A program made the translations under genes and the position numbers. Positions 43,578 through 55,500 of a stretch of DNA of 64,000 nt are shown piece by piece. This DNA comes from Ursus arctos (Eukaryota; Chordata; Mammalia; Carnivora; Ursidae), in NCBI RefSeq assembly GCF_023065955.2, contig NW_026622908.1, positions 48,209,367 through 48,273,366 of the forward strand, given 5' to 3'. Below the pieces are notes generated by a model. That model made no database searches. It was not told the origin of the DNA and worked only from the letters and a program-made list of their open reading frames with translations. Position 1 is the first letter of the stretch. Each line of letters begins with the position of its first letter.

Positions 43578-46500
43578 CTAGGGGTGGGACTGGGCTGGGG
43601 TGATAGGGTTCAGGTGTGGCCTGCATCGGAGGCCAGGGGGTCTGGTTGCTGGATCTGGTGCTGGCTTTGGGCCTGGACATCCTTGGGCTCGAGGGCTTGG
43701 GCCTGAGGTCACCTCCAGGGCTGTCAGAGCTGTCACTGTAGCCAGTCCCTGCCCTAGGCCAGGCCCTAAACTACACAGGGCTCTGAGCCTCCGCCTCCGG
43801 AACTGCAGGCCTGTGGACCCCCAGTAGCTGTTGCTAGAATCAGCAGGCATGGGCATCTTGGGGGGAGAGGGGGTCAGGCTACAGCCCAAGGTCCTGGAAG
43901 GCTCTGGAGAACAAGGAAAGGGCTTGTCAGACAACGGCCCCATAGGGATCACAAGGTGGGGTGGGGGTCACCACAGGCAAGGTGGCAGTGTCCACTGTAG
44001 TTCTCCCCCCTAGCCCTTCACCCCCCCCCCCCGACTAGGCAGCATCCCTCTCTTCCACTTCCTGTGCTCCCCTGGGAAGCTGTGTCCCTGCAGCCCTGTG
44101 ACTTCTGATAGTTGCTGGGGCCAGACTCCTCTGGGGATGCAGAGGCCATAAAGCCTGAGCTCTGGCGTTGGGTCACTGGATCCCATCCCCAAGGGTGGTC
44201 CCAGGCCAGGTCCTAAACCTCTGCTATAGAGTGAGCCCCTGGCACCTTCCCCCCACCCAGGGCAAACTGGGCGGTATGGCTGTAATCACCCCGTGCTTAC
44301 CTGGACCGGGCCTGGAGTGGGAGGCCCTGGTACCCCTTTTTTCCCTGAGTCCCCACTGTCTGTCACTCCTCCACCTGGCTGCCCTGCCTGTTCTCCCTCA
44401 ACCCCCCCCCCCCAGTAGTTGACAGCTCTCGACTAGCTGGTCTAGGGCCCACCCTCTCTGGCCCTTCCCCCCCCAGGCACCTGCCAGCCCATGGAAGGCA
44501 GAGGCTTTGCCTGTCATGTCCCTGTTCCATCCTAGCCCTTTTGACTCCCCAGCCCACAGGAGGGTCATTCAGCCAACCTTTAAGCCTGTGTGCCTGCTGC
44601 CCCTGCTTACACGGCCCCTTCCCAGGCTTGTCCACTCAGTTCAGTCAGTTCAGACCCTTCTTCTGGGAAGCCTCCCTGGGCCCTGCTGGCTAAGGGGTCT
44701 CTCTGCCTTGCAGTCCCTCCTGTTTGTTCCACTCAGCCACCGTCACTCTGAAGCCAGTGTCCTGAACCCAGTACAGGCCCCGTGCGCAGGTTAAGGGCAG
44801 GACCTTCCCTGCCATAGTCTCCTGGCCCATCTGGTGGCCTCTCTCTCCATTGGCCTGTGCCCTGCTCTCTGCCAGTGGCCTGCCACCCTGCCCTCTCTTT
44901 TAGTCCAGACTCCCTGCTCACAACCCCCCTCTGTCCAGCTCCTGTGGCCTTATGATCCCATGGACTCAGGGAGGAGGACTTGGGATTGGAACCTCTTGAG
45001 TGTAAGCACGCCCCCCCCCCCCCCTCAGGAGAGGACCTGTCTGTTACAGCCCCTCTCCAGCTGAGGAAGGGGCCCCAAGCTGATGAACGCTGGTCTGGGG
45101 CAGTGTGTGGGGTCACTCTCAATACCTGGGGCCAGGCATAGGGCACTGTAGGGAGTCTTGGGCCTCGACTTGTCCTCTTGCTCTTCAGGGCCCCTCTGTG
45201 TGCCCCAGGGGGCTGTGGCACCTTCCTGCTGGGGCTCCAGGGACCTACCAGGGAGGGGGTAGAGTGGGGGGAGGGGGTTGCAGATCTGCCCTGCGAGCCA
45301 ATCCCAAATGAGTGTGCCCCTGGGATGATGCCCCAGCCTCAGGCTCCCATGGCCAGCTCCTCCAGCCAACCTGGGTACCAAGGCAGTCCCCAGCCATGAC
45401 CTCCCACCAAACAACATGCAGTGGTAGGTCTCGGTTGGGGTGGGGGGCACTCACCGCAGGCGCAGCTCCCTGCAGGCCGGCAGCCTAGCCAAGGCCAGGA
45501 GGTCACTGCTATCTGTAGGATCAGACCCTGGGTTGGAGGCACTGGCAGCCAGGTCCTTCAGCCTGTGTGGGGGCAGCTGTTCCGGAGCTGCCCAGGCCTG
45601 AGGAGAGAGAGGGCTGGTTTGGCACAGCCTTCAAGTGGGCTGGGCGGGGAGTCCCCTGAAGATAGAAGGACTTATCTGGCTGTGGAGGGTGTGAGAGAGC
45701 TGGGGCCTCTGGCCAGCAATGGTTGTGGGGCAGGGTACTGTCAGGCCAGGACACCGGTCCCCTGTGGTAGTTCTGGAGTCCCAAACCAGCTGTGGGTGGC
45801 AAGGCCTACCTGGCACTGGTGTCGACGCTCCCGCAGGCCTTTGGTGGGATTCCCACAGAGGACTCGGCTAGCACCTAAAGAAGAGTAGGTATGGCTGGGT
45901 CTGGTTTAGGGTTGAGGGGCTGCAGGGTCAGCTTTGTGCTGGGTTGGGTTAGTTACCATGGGTAAGGTTGCTGGTGTCATCCTCTGGAGCTGGGTCCTTG
46001 GGAAGCAGGCTTTCAGGCAGGGGACCCCCAGTGACCAGTAGGGAGAGGGGCCATGGCCTGGGGGCCCATGGCTGGGTCTCAGGCAAGGAGAGCTCGGAGC
46101 TGAGTCTCTGAATGGGGGCTCCGTGGGGATGACCTGCCCGAGGGTCACAATCAGAGGTCATGGAAACCCACGCCAGCTGACCAGCCCAAGAGCCCCCACC
46201 CCCCTCACCAGAACTGTCCACAGACCAGGGACCCCTGCCACCCAACATGTGTGTCTGGACGCCCATGTCCCACCAACCCCTGCTCACAGAGAGGTTATCC
46301 TGGCTTGGGGGCAGGTGTGCAGGGCTCTGGGGAAAAAAGGTTAAGGCCGAGAAGGGATATGAGATGTGGCTCTCCATCTCTGAGAGGCCTAGGGGGGTGC
46401 TGCGGGTACAGAGCTCTCTTCCTGGGGATGGTGGGGGGTGGCGGCCTCTTCTGGGGCTCAGTCAGTAAAGTCTCCAGGCTGGGGGGGCCAGCCCTTGCCA

Positions 46501-49500
46501 GAGGGCTGGTGAGTGGCTGCCATACCCAGCCCAGGGAGCAGGCCATCCAAGACACTGCCCTCCTTGATGGCCTCCTTCACCATGAGCCAGTCCTGGTCCA
46601 GCTTCTGGGAGGCCGGCAGGCCTGTGTGTGTGGCTGGTACCTCATCCAGGACCTGTAGCTGGGGGATGAGCTTCCTCACCTCTGCCCGATAGTTGTAGCC
46701 CTGGGGCACCTGCAGGGTGGAGGGTGTGGCAGGCCTGGGTCCAGTGGGCCCTTCAGGTCGTCCCTATCCTGTGGCTGCTTTCTCCAGACCCTCTGTGGGG
46801 CAAGGCAGGGGAGCTAAGGGTTGGCGATTCTGCCCCACCCTGCCAGGGCTGGCCTGCGTCACGCTGGGCCAGCAGGGACTGTGGGGACCCCGGGCTCTCA
46901 CCCATGATGTGATCTCACTCTCTAGGCTCATAACCTGGCCTGCGGGGCTGCCGTGAGCTCAGAGCTGTGGCCCCGTTGGGCAGTCACTGTACACCGGGCC
47001 CAGTGTGCAGAGCTAGCAGGGCGGGAATGTATGAGTTCCAGATGTGCATGTGCCCACAATATATGAGTGCATTCCCACCCAGGGCACGCCCAGGCCTGTG
47101 GGGGATGGGGGGGGGCTTTGGACTGGGCCTGTATGGGTGTGAGTGTGTGAGAGAGAGAGAGATGCCATGGGCAGACTGAACAGACTTCATGGGGGTGCAT
47201 TATGGGCTGGGGGGCATGGCGTGTGTGCCCGTGGCCCCGTGGGACCCCGTGGGGTCTGGTCTGGGCCCAGAAGGTCTCCAGCGATACAAGAGAATGAGTT
47301 CATGGTGAACAAGGCACAGGGTGCAGGCAGGCTGTGCCTCGGAGATGTGCTCTGGGGATGCTCCCGTTGCCCAGCCTGGACATGCCCAGTGCCCAGGTGG
47401 GCAGAGAGGCCCCTGGGACCGCAGGAGGTCCACAGAGTGCCTCCCTGTCCCGCGCACGTGCTGCCTGGGTGCCCAGCATACGCACCTTGTTAGAAGGGCT
47501 GGGCCCTGGCCGCAGGCACACCAGGTTGCCCTCCAGGGTGAGTGTGGCCAGCCTTGGGCACAGCTGCAGGTAGCGCACCTGCCCCAGGTCCTCTACACTA
47601 TTGCCCTCCAGGTCCAGCACCTCCAGCCGCTCCAGCAGGCACAGCGGGCTCAGGTCTGAGACGTTGTTGTAGGAGACGTAGAGTTCCTGGGGCAGCAGGG
47701 GGCTCTGCTAGGGCTTGGCCTGGCACCCTCTCCCCAGCCCAGGGCACCCAGACCCACCTTCAGGGCCAGGAAGGAGCCAATACCATCCAGGTCAGTCAGG
47801 CCGCAGCGAGCCAGCCACAGCACCTGCAAGTGGCCCAGGGAAGTGCCCAGGTCTCTGTAGAGGGCAGGGTTGGCTGGTCAGCACTGTCTTGGGCTGGAGG
47901 GCCATGTCTGTGTCCGTGAAGATCCTGTGCCTGCGCCTCGTGCCCTTCCACCACCCACATCTGTCTCTTTCCAGGTGCAGGGGTGCCCGTGACCTGTGGC
48001 TCCTGTGTGGCAGCCTCCAGGCTGAGGAAGGGGCCCCAGAGCCCCCTGCCTCCCTGCATTCCCTCCTTGCCACAGCCTCCTGGTCTCCAACACAGGCAAT
48101 ATCCAACTTCCCCTGCCCCTGGAGGGCCCAAGGCTGGCGGGGGGGGGGGGGGGGGGCGGGGTTGGGGGGGGGGCAGAAGCAGGGGTGGGAGGGGTGCTGC
48201 CCGTGCTGGACGGCTGGCTGGGCCCCACCTACTGCCCGCTGCAATGAGGGTGGACAAAGCAGCCCCTTTCCCAGTGGGGTCAGCCCCAGGCGCTTCTCCC
48301 CTCCTGTCTCTCTTTGGCCTTTCTTGTGGATGGCTTCCCCACATTACAGCCCCTCCACCAGCCAGCTCTGCCTGCAAGACCTCCTCCACCCCTGCCCACG
48401 GCCAGTCCCTTGCCCAAGCCCTGGACTTGTCACCCTCCCTCTGCCTGCTTCTCCCCTGCAGACGGCAGGCCAGGGCTCTCTGGGCCCCACCTCTGCCTAT
48501 GGGGTCCTGTTGTCCTCAGTGTCCCCTGATGTCCCGTGTTGGTCCTCCAAGAATGACCCCGTACTCTTGTCTTCTCTGTCCCCTTTACCTGTTGTTGCCT
48601 TTCCTTCTGCTTTCCGGGAGATTTCTTCATTCCCACCTCGCGCCTGACATTTCCGTGTCGGTCGTCACGTGTCGGATTCTGAAGTGTCTTCATGGCTCTC
48701 TGACCCATTTTCCCGGCGTGCTCTTCTTGTTTTGAAGACACGGAGAAGCCACGCCTTCTGTCTCTGGTATTTGTTGACGAAGTCCGGACTCCGGTCTCAC
48801 CCCTCCCTGCGCTGTCCGCTCTCCTCTCGGAACCTCTGTTTTGACCTTTTCCTTTGTGCTGCAGGGACCCTAACATTTCTGATTATACTGTTAATAGCTT
48901 CTTGGCATTCAAGTTGGGAGTGAGGGTGTGGCATCCTGCTTGGAAGGGCCACTGGGGGCCCTGGCGTGGGGGGCTTCCCTGCCGGCGCATGAGCTGATGG
49001 TGGGGGCCCGTCGCTGGGGGTGGAGCGGACCGGTGCGTGACTCCCACGCTTGCCCGTGCAGCTGCCTGCGGGGCGGGCTGCCGGGTGTCCCCGTTCCTGC
49101 CGTGGTGGTCTCCCTGTGTTCCCCACACGCACCTGCGTTTTCGTACCTGGGGACTGGGCCCTTGCCCTTCCCCCTGCTTAGGTGCACCTGTGCTTGTCAA
49201 CTCCTTTCATCCACGTGCTGTACGATGACATCCTCAGGGCCCTCTTCTGGTGCACACGCTCCCCGTGGGGATGACCCACCCTGCCACCCGGCCAGAGTCC
49301 CCTAACCTCCAGACCACCTGAGTCTCAGCCTCTCAGTTATGAAGACGCCACGTGTATCCCCAGCCTGCTGCTGTGAGTGGACTTCCCCACCATCTCTTAA
49401 TTGGCTGAAATTTGTGTCTCGTGACGTCTTCAAGAGCAATTAGACTGTTTTCCTTGATCTCTAACTCATTCAGAAATGCTGGCTGGGCGTGAACGTCTCG

Positions 49501-52500
49501 GTTCATGCCTTCTTTCCATGGGCCCGTCTTTTGGCTTCTCCATGGAGAAGTCTGAGGAAAACTTCATTCCCCTTCTTAAAGGAAGAGGTGGTCTGTTTCC
49601 TCAGCAGCCTCCAAATCTCATCTTCACGTCGGTAACTCGATCAGGGCTTCGGCGTTGGCAGGTCACTTTCGATTTTTTTCTTTGTCTGTAGTTGAAAGTC
49701 TTCTTTTATGTCTGATGAGATTTCTTTAAGTCTCCCTTCTGTTCTAGAATTTCGGTTTCCTTCTGCAGCGATCGCAGTTGTGCACGTGTCAGACCCTCTA
49801 TCTGCCGCCCGTCTCACGCTCGCTCCTAGACTCCGCTCGTGGACGGTGAATTGTGCTCGTGGTTACTGTCCCTGTCTTCCCGTGCAATCCCCTGACTGCT
49901 GTCCTGCAGTATTTCATCCACGTTTGCCTTCATTTCTGAGCTGGTGTGATTGTTTCATCCCATCTGTTTCCAGAGTCTGTGGTTCACACCCGGCTGCAGG
50001 GGAGACTGGGTGCTTTGTGCCCGGCTAAAATTGGGGAGCCCTCTTTTATAGAAGAATAAAGATTGGGGAATAACTAGTAGATTTTGCCTCATCTCAGATT
50101 GAGTAGGAAAATTACCAGATATTTAGAACAAATGACAACGACAAAGCATATACAAAATTTGTGAGCCCTAACCCTAAAGCTGTACATAAAGAGAAATTTA
50201 CATCTTCAAATACATTTATCCAAAAACCTGGAAGGATTACAACAATTAAGCTGAGCATTTAGCTCAAGGAGCTACAAAAAGAACAGCAGCAAGTTGCAAA
50301 AAGAACAAGAAGAAAAGACCTAATAAAGATGAGGATGAAAGCAGCAGCCACCAGATGGCTCTTGGAGAAGACTAACAGAGCCCAGAGCCGGTCCTTCAAG
50401 ACATGAACGGACAGTCGCCAGCAAGACTGATGACGGATAAGGAGAGAGGACAAATAAAGACACACGACTTCAAAAGAGGAACCCTTAGAGCCAGAGCAGC
50501 AATCAAAGAAACATGGAAGCCCACTATAAACAAAGTCGCGCCAACATTTCTGAAACCCTAGATAAAGCCGGCACCCAGAGAAACAGGGAGCTGGATGCTG
50601 ACTCCCCCACCCCCGCCCCTCTAAGTCCTCAGATCCGGACTGGTTTTAAAAGTAAGTTCTAATTAGTCACCGTGGACTAGACACTCTCGATCTTCCACAA
50701 CAATTTCTTATACAAGAAGTTTCAAAATGAGAGCAGCCGAAAAGAACAAGAAGAGGGAGAGGCAGCCTAGGGGTCAGGCATGTTGATCCCAGAACCGGAG
50801 GAGCAAAACGCCTGGGGGCCGTGGGGTGACCCGCATGAACACAGGCGTGAAAACGCCCAGCAAACAGTATTTCAGCGTTACGGTGCTTGTCACTCAGCAC
50901 GATGGAGTCCCGTGCATTGACAGCCTAGAGGAGAATTACCACTTTCTGGCCATGTTGACGGCCCAGAGACCCAGACGCACACCCATTCAGATAAAAGACA
51001 GACCGAGAGTGCCCGCTGCGTCTCGCTGCTACTGAAAACCGGTGCTAGAAGGTAAGAACAAGGGGCGCCTGGGTGGCACAGCGGTTGGACGTCTGCCTTC
51101 GGCTCAGGGCGTGATCCTGGCGTTATGGGATCGAGCCCCACGTCGGGCTCCTCCGCTGTGAGCCTGCTTCTTCCTCTCCCACTCCCCCTGCTTGTGTTCC
51201 CTCTCTCGCTGGCTGTCTCTATCTCTGTCAAATAAATAAATAAAATCTTAAAAAAAAAAAAAAAAGAAGGTAAGAACAAGAAGCATGAGCGCTGGGAGTG
51301 AAAGACAAGCCTCATAACATGCTGGTAATACCCTCCTCAAAACAGAAACCCCAGGGGAGTTAACAAACTATTTGAATTAATATGAGTTTTGTGGTATTGC
51401 TAAGGCAAAAACAAGGACACAGTATTGCCAGATACAAGACCCATGCGTAAAACTCAACCGTGCTTCATGATTTAAAAGTATGTTCTAAATCAGCATAACG
51501 TTTGTCTACACTTGTAATAATCAACCAGAAAATACAATAGGAACAGGACCTCGTTCATGATTATAAAAACACTATAAATGTGCGGGCATTATTTTCGTTC
51601 TGGTTTCAGGGAGCTCTGGCTTCCCAGGGGGCCGGTGTCCTGCCCTGTTCCAAGGGGCAGTGGGGCAGGTGGGGAGATGGGTCCTGGTTAGCCCGAGCCT
51701 GTCCCCATTCCGTCCTCCTCGCGGTGGCTGGTAGAGTGCGTACACGCTACGGTTCTCCCCAAAGAAATGGAGGAAGAATGCAGGACCCTGCTTGTTCTTA
51801 CTGGTGGACGCAGGACGGCGCACTCCCTGTTACAGGATGAATTGTGCGCCACCCCCCACCAACATGCCTATGTTAACGTCCTGACCCCCAGCACCCACAA
51901 CGGGACCCTATCTGGAGCCTAGTTGTTGCAGATGTAATTAGTTAAGATGAGCTCACACTGGAGTGGGGTGGGCACGGATGCCATCTGGTGTCCTTATGAA
52001 ACGGGGACCTGTGGACACAGACACAGGGGGAATGCCGTGTGCACATGCAGGCAGGGATTGGGCTCCTGAGTCTACAAGCCCAGGAACACCGAAGATCGCC
52101 AGCAAAGTCCCGCAGGAGGAGAGGGGAGTGAAACGGTTCTCGCTCACAGCCTCAGAAGGAGCCAACGTCGTCCACCGTGATCCTGACTTCCGGCCTCCAC
52201 CACCGGGAAAGGATAGCCTTCTGCCGCTCAGGCCACCCCGTTCGTGGGGCTCTGTTCAGCAGCTCTGGAAATCTAACACGCTCCCTCAGTCCGCCAGTGC
52301 CTGCGGAAGCCAGCAGGGGCCGGGAGGGGACATGGTGAGGACAGAGGGTCACACGCTGTGGGGAGACCGGCTGAATGAACCTGACCCCGAGACCAATACT
52401 GGGCTTCCCGTGGGCTCCACCGGGACAGAGGCTCTTGTCTGTTCTGGTCACTGACGCGTCCTCAGGGTTTAGAACCAGGTTTCTGTAACTTGCAGCTCAA

Positions 52501-55500
52501 AGCTAACTGATAGCAAACTTTATAGGCAAGTTTAAAGACTCTATTAAAAATATAAAAACACATGAATGGAGAGTGATTATCATATTCATGAATGTAGATG
52601 ACTTAGCAAATAACCCATATTAACACATGAAACTTTTTAATTCCAAAAGAGCATTTCAGAAAGAGTCCTGTGTGTGAAACCCAACCAACAGTTCGTAAAC
52701 TTCAAATGCAAGAAGAGTTCAGGAATAGCTAGGTCATTTTCGGAGAAGGAAGACTAAGATGAGGGTATCAGACATGAACCAACAAACACAAAGACGTACC
52801 GGTGAGAAGTGCGGCCCTGGGGCAGGAACAGACTGACAGATGGGGCAGAGAGCTCCCACAGTCACGGCCACACGTGGGCCCCTAAATGGCAGAGTCGTAC
52901 CACCATCAGCAGGGAAACGGGATGATGTTGGGAAAACAGACTTACTACACGGCAGGAAATAAAACTGGGTCCCAACCGCGTGCCTGGATTGAAGGTGACC
53001 TCGCAGGTAAGTTGGATTAAAGACCTGAAAGTAAAAGGTGAGACCCTAAAAGTGCATAAGAGAAAAAGTAAAATATAGCCCCCTAAATAAGACCCAAATC
53101 ACCAACCAGAATTGATGGAATAAATCAAAACAAAGGGTTTCTGTTCAAGTGAAGGCCGCCACAGCCCGGGTTAGCGGGAGGAGGCAGGGGGAGGCACCTT
53201 GCAAGTCTAAACCACACTCAGCCTACGCAAGAGCCAGAAAGCAAGAAAAAGACAGAACCCACCTGAAGAATTGGTACAAGGCGTATGAAGCAAGACTTGA
53301 CGTTTTCAGTAGTGGGAGAAACGTACACAGTTATGCAGGAATGAACGACTTGTTAGCGTGCTGCTTCCCACACAACTAGTACTAAGGAACGGCTGCTCTG
53401 GTGCGCTGCGGCCGGGGCTGAAGCCTCCCGCATCCGCGGCTGTCTGGAAGCCGGCTCCACTGCCTGGAATGTTCTCCATGCCAGCCGGTGCCGAACTCTC
53501 TCTCAGCTTCCCATGGACAGATTTTAAAATTATTTTCCAGTCCTTAAGATACTGCCTGAGATTTTATTTTATTTTTATTTTTTTAAGTACTCACTACGCC
53601 CAACATGGGGCTCAAACTCCAGACCCTGAGACCCACGGCTGCGTGCCCCTCCGACTGGGCCAGCCCGGCGTCCCTCCTGCCTGAGATTTTAATGTCCCGA
53701 GTGTGGCTGTTATCAGCTAAGTTGTAATAGGAGTTTACTGGACTGCCATATCTAATTCGTTTCCTTTTACGAACTTTTGTCCACCTTCAACCCATGGACA
53801 TTAGCAAACGTCCTGTGGCCAAGTTTCAGGATCTGACGGCAGAAAGAACTCCGGGACTCACTATGTCTCTCACTGTTGTCATCAAGGGACAGGACATGTT
53901 TCCTTGCAATTCATGATCTCATCACTTCTCTTGGAATTGAATATTTCGTGTTGTCACAAACGGTGGGTCATATTTCTTAATTTTACAGCTTTATAGTACC
54001 TTCCACTTCTCCTTATGATCTTCACCCTTTATCGTATATGCTCTTCACGTGCCGTATTCGTCGCCGTGCTAATTTGAACGCCTTAACAAGGAAGGACTAC
54101 AGGTGATTTTTCGTCTTTGTTAAGCTCTCTGTCAGAACACTGCTTAACCGCGCATGCAAGGTGTGTCTCTGAACCCCCGTTTCCAGGCCTTCCCGTGCAG
54201 ACGCGGGGGCGCCATGTCAGGTGGCAGCCCCGCGAGCCGCTTCTCTGCTCTGGGTCTTGGGGCCACGCGCTGAGGGCCACATGGTCTTCCAACTTTCTTT
54301 GCTTCCGTTTCCAGATCTTTCAGTGTTTTATTAAATTCTTTTTGATTTTTTAAAAGATGTATCTATTTGTCAGAGAGAGAGAGCGTGCGCGCGCACAAGC
54401 CGGGGGAGGGGCAGGGGCAGAGGGAGAAGCAGACTCCCCGCTGAGCAGGGAGCCCGAAACGGGACTCCATCCCAGGACCCTGAGATCATGACCTGAGCTG
54501 AAACGGAGAGTCAGATGCTTAACCGGCTGGGCCACCCAGGTGTCCCACAGCAGCAGTGCTTCCGTGCGGCCCATCGTCTTGGAGTACCTAATGGTCTGAT
54601 ACTACTTCGGCTTTGTTCTTTGCAGCCAATGAGGTTAACAAAGGACATGAATCTGTCGTTAGTTTTGAATTCCGTCTTTTAGATTGACTATTCAAGCGTT
54701 GCTGTGTTTTATGTGAGGCCGTGCTCATCTGCTCTTCTTCTGGGCACCAGCATGACCCCCAGGCCCCCAGCCCCAGCGGTACATGGATGCCCAAACCCTG
54801 AAAGCTTGGCGGTGTTGGGGCACCCACCAGAGACCCCTTGTTGGCTGGGAGCCCTTCCAGGCACCCCACGGTCAGCCACACGACCTGGTGTGACCGGCCT
54901 GACACCGACCACGGGCTCTGGGTGGCATGGGTCACCCTCAGCAGGGGCCTCCACCCAGCGGGGGTAGGGGACACGAGCTACACGTACCAGAGTCAGGCTG
55001 GAAGGGTGGGCATTAGGGCTGGGAGCTGAAGACGGTAGGACACCCAGGAGCCTCTACATGGGGACGCTCCCCCCACCCCATGCCCTAGAGGGGCACTCAC
55101 CTCACGGAGCCCACGCAGCTGCCGTTCAGCTTCAGCTGGTTGAGGTTGGGCAGGTGAACCCCTGTGCGCCACAGGAGAGACAGGTGGGTGACAGAGCCTC
55201 GCGCCCTCCCTCACCTCTCTGCACCCTCGTCAGTGCCCCTGGGCCCCTGCGGCGCCACGGCTGCCCGGAGCCCTAGTGCAGCCCCAGGGCCCTGCACTTA
55301 CGTCTGCGGCCTGCCTCAAGTGGAGAGGCACACAGGACGCGTGCAGAAGGTGCACCTGAGCGGACCGAGCCACCCGGAAGGCCAAGAGGCCACTGGACTC
55401 CGGGAGTCTGCGTGGAGGAGGGGAGCCTCACTGTCGCGGGTGGGGCCACCACGGCTTGGGTCCTGCCCCTGAGCCACATGCCAGACCCAGCCACGGGCAC

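Larger units (their letters stand above)
50040..53350 (+). mobile_element. Decayed L1 retrotransposon (ORF2 remains), interrupted
   Basis: Pieces in L1 ORF2 order are recognisable on plus. A Lys/Glu-rich part is at 50250-50420, and a CATGAACACAGGCGTGAAAA part at 50830. An ACTCAACCGTGCTTCATGAT region lies at 51440. CAGGAATAGCTAGGTCATTT is at 52720 and TGGATTAAAGACCTGAAAGT at 53010. There are many stops and frame breaks. A young SINE (51062) and an LTR (51832) sit inside it. It is in LRRC56 intron 3, antisense to the gene. Confidence 0.55.

Noticed and set aside
47715..48647. 310-codon plus-strand frame
   Set aside because: Overlaps LRRC56 exon 4 in antisense and includes the poly-G run. Low-complexity Pro/Ser text without family similarity.
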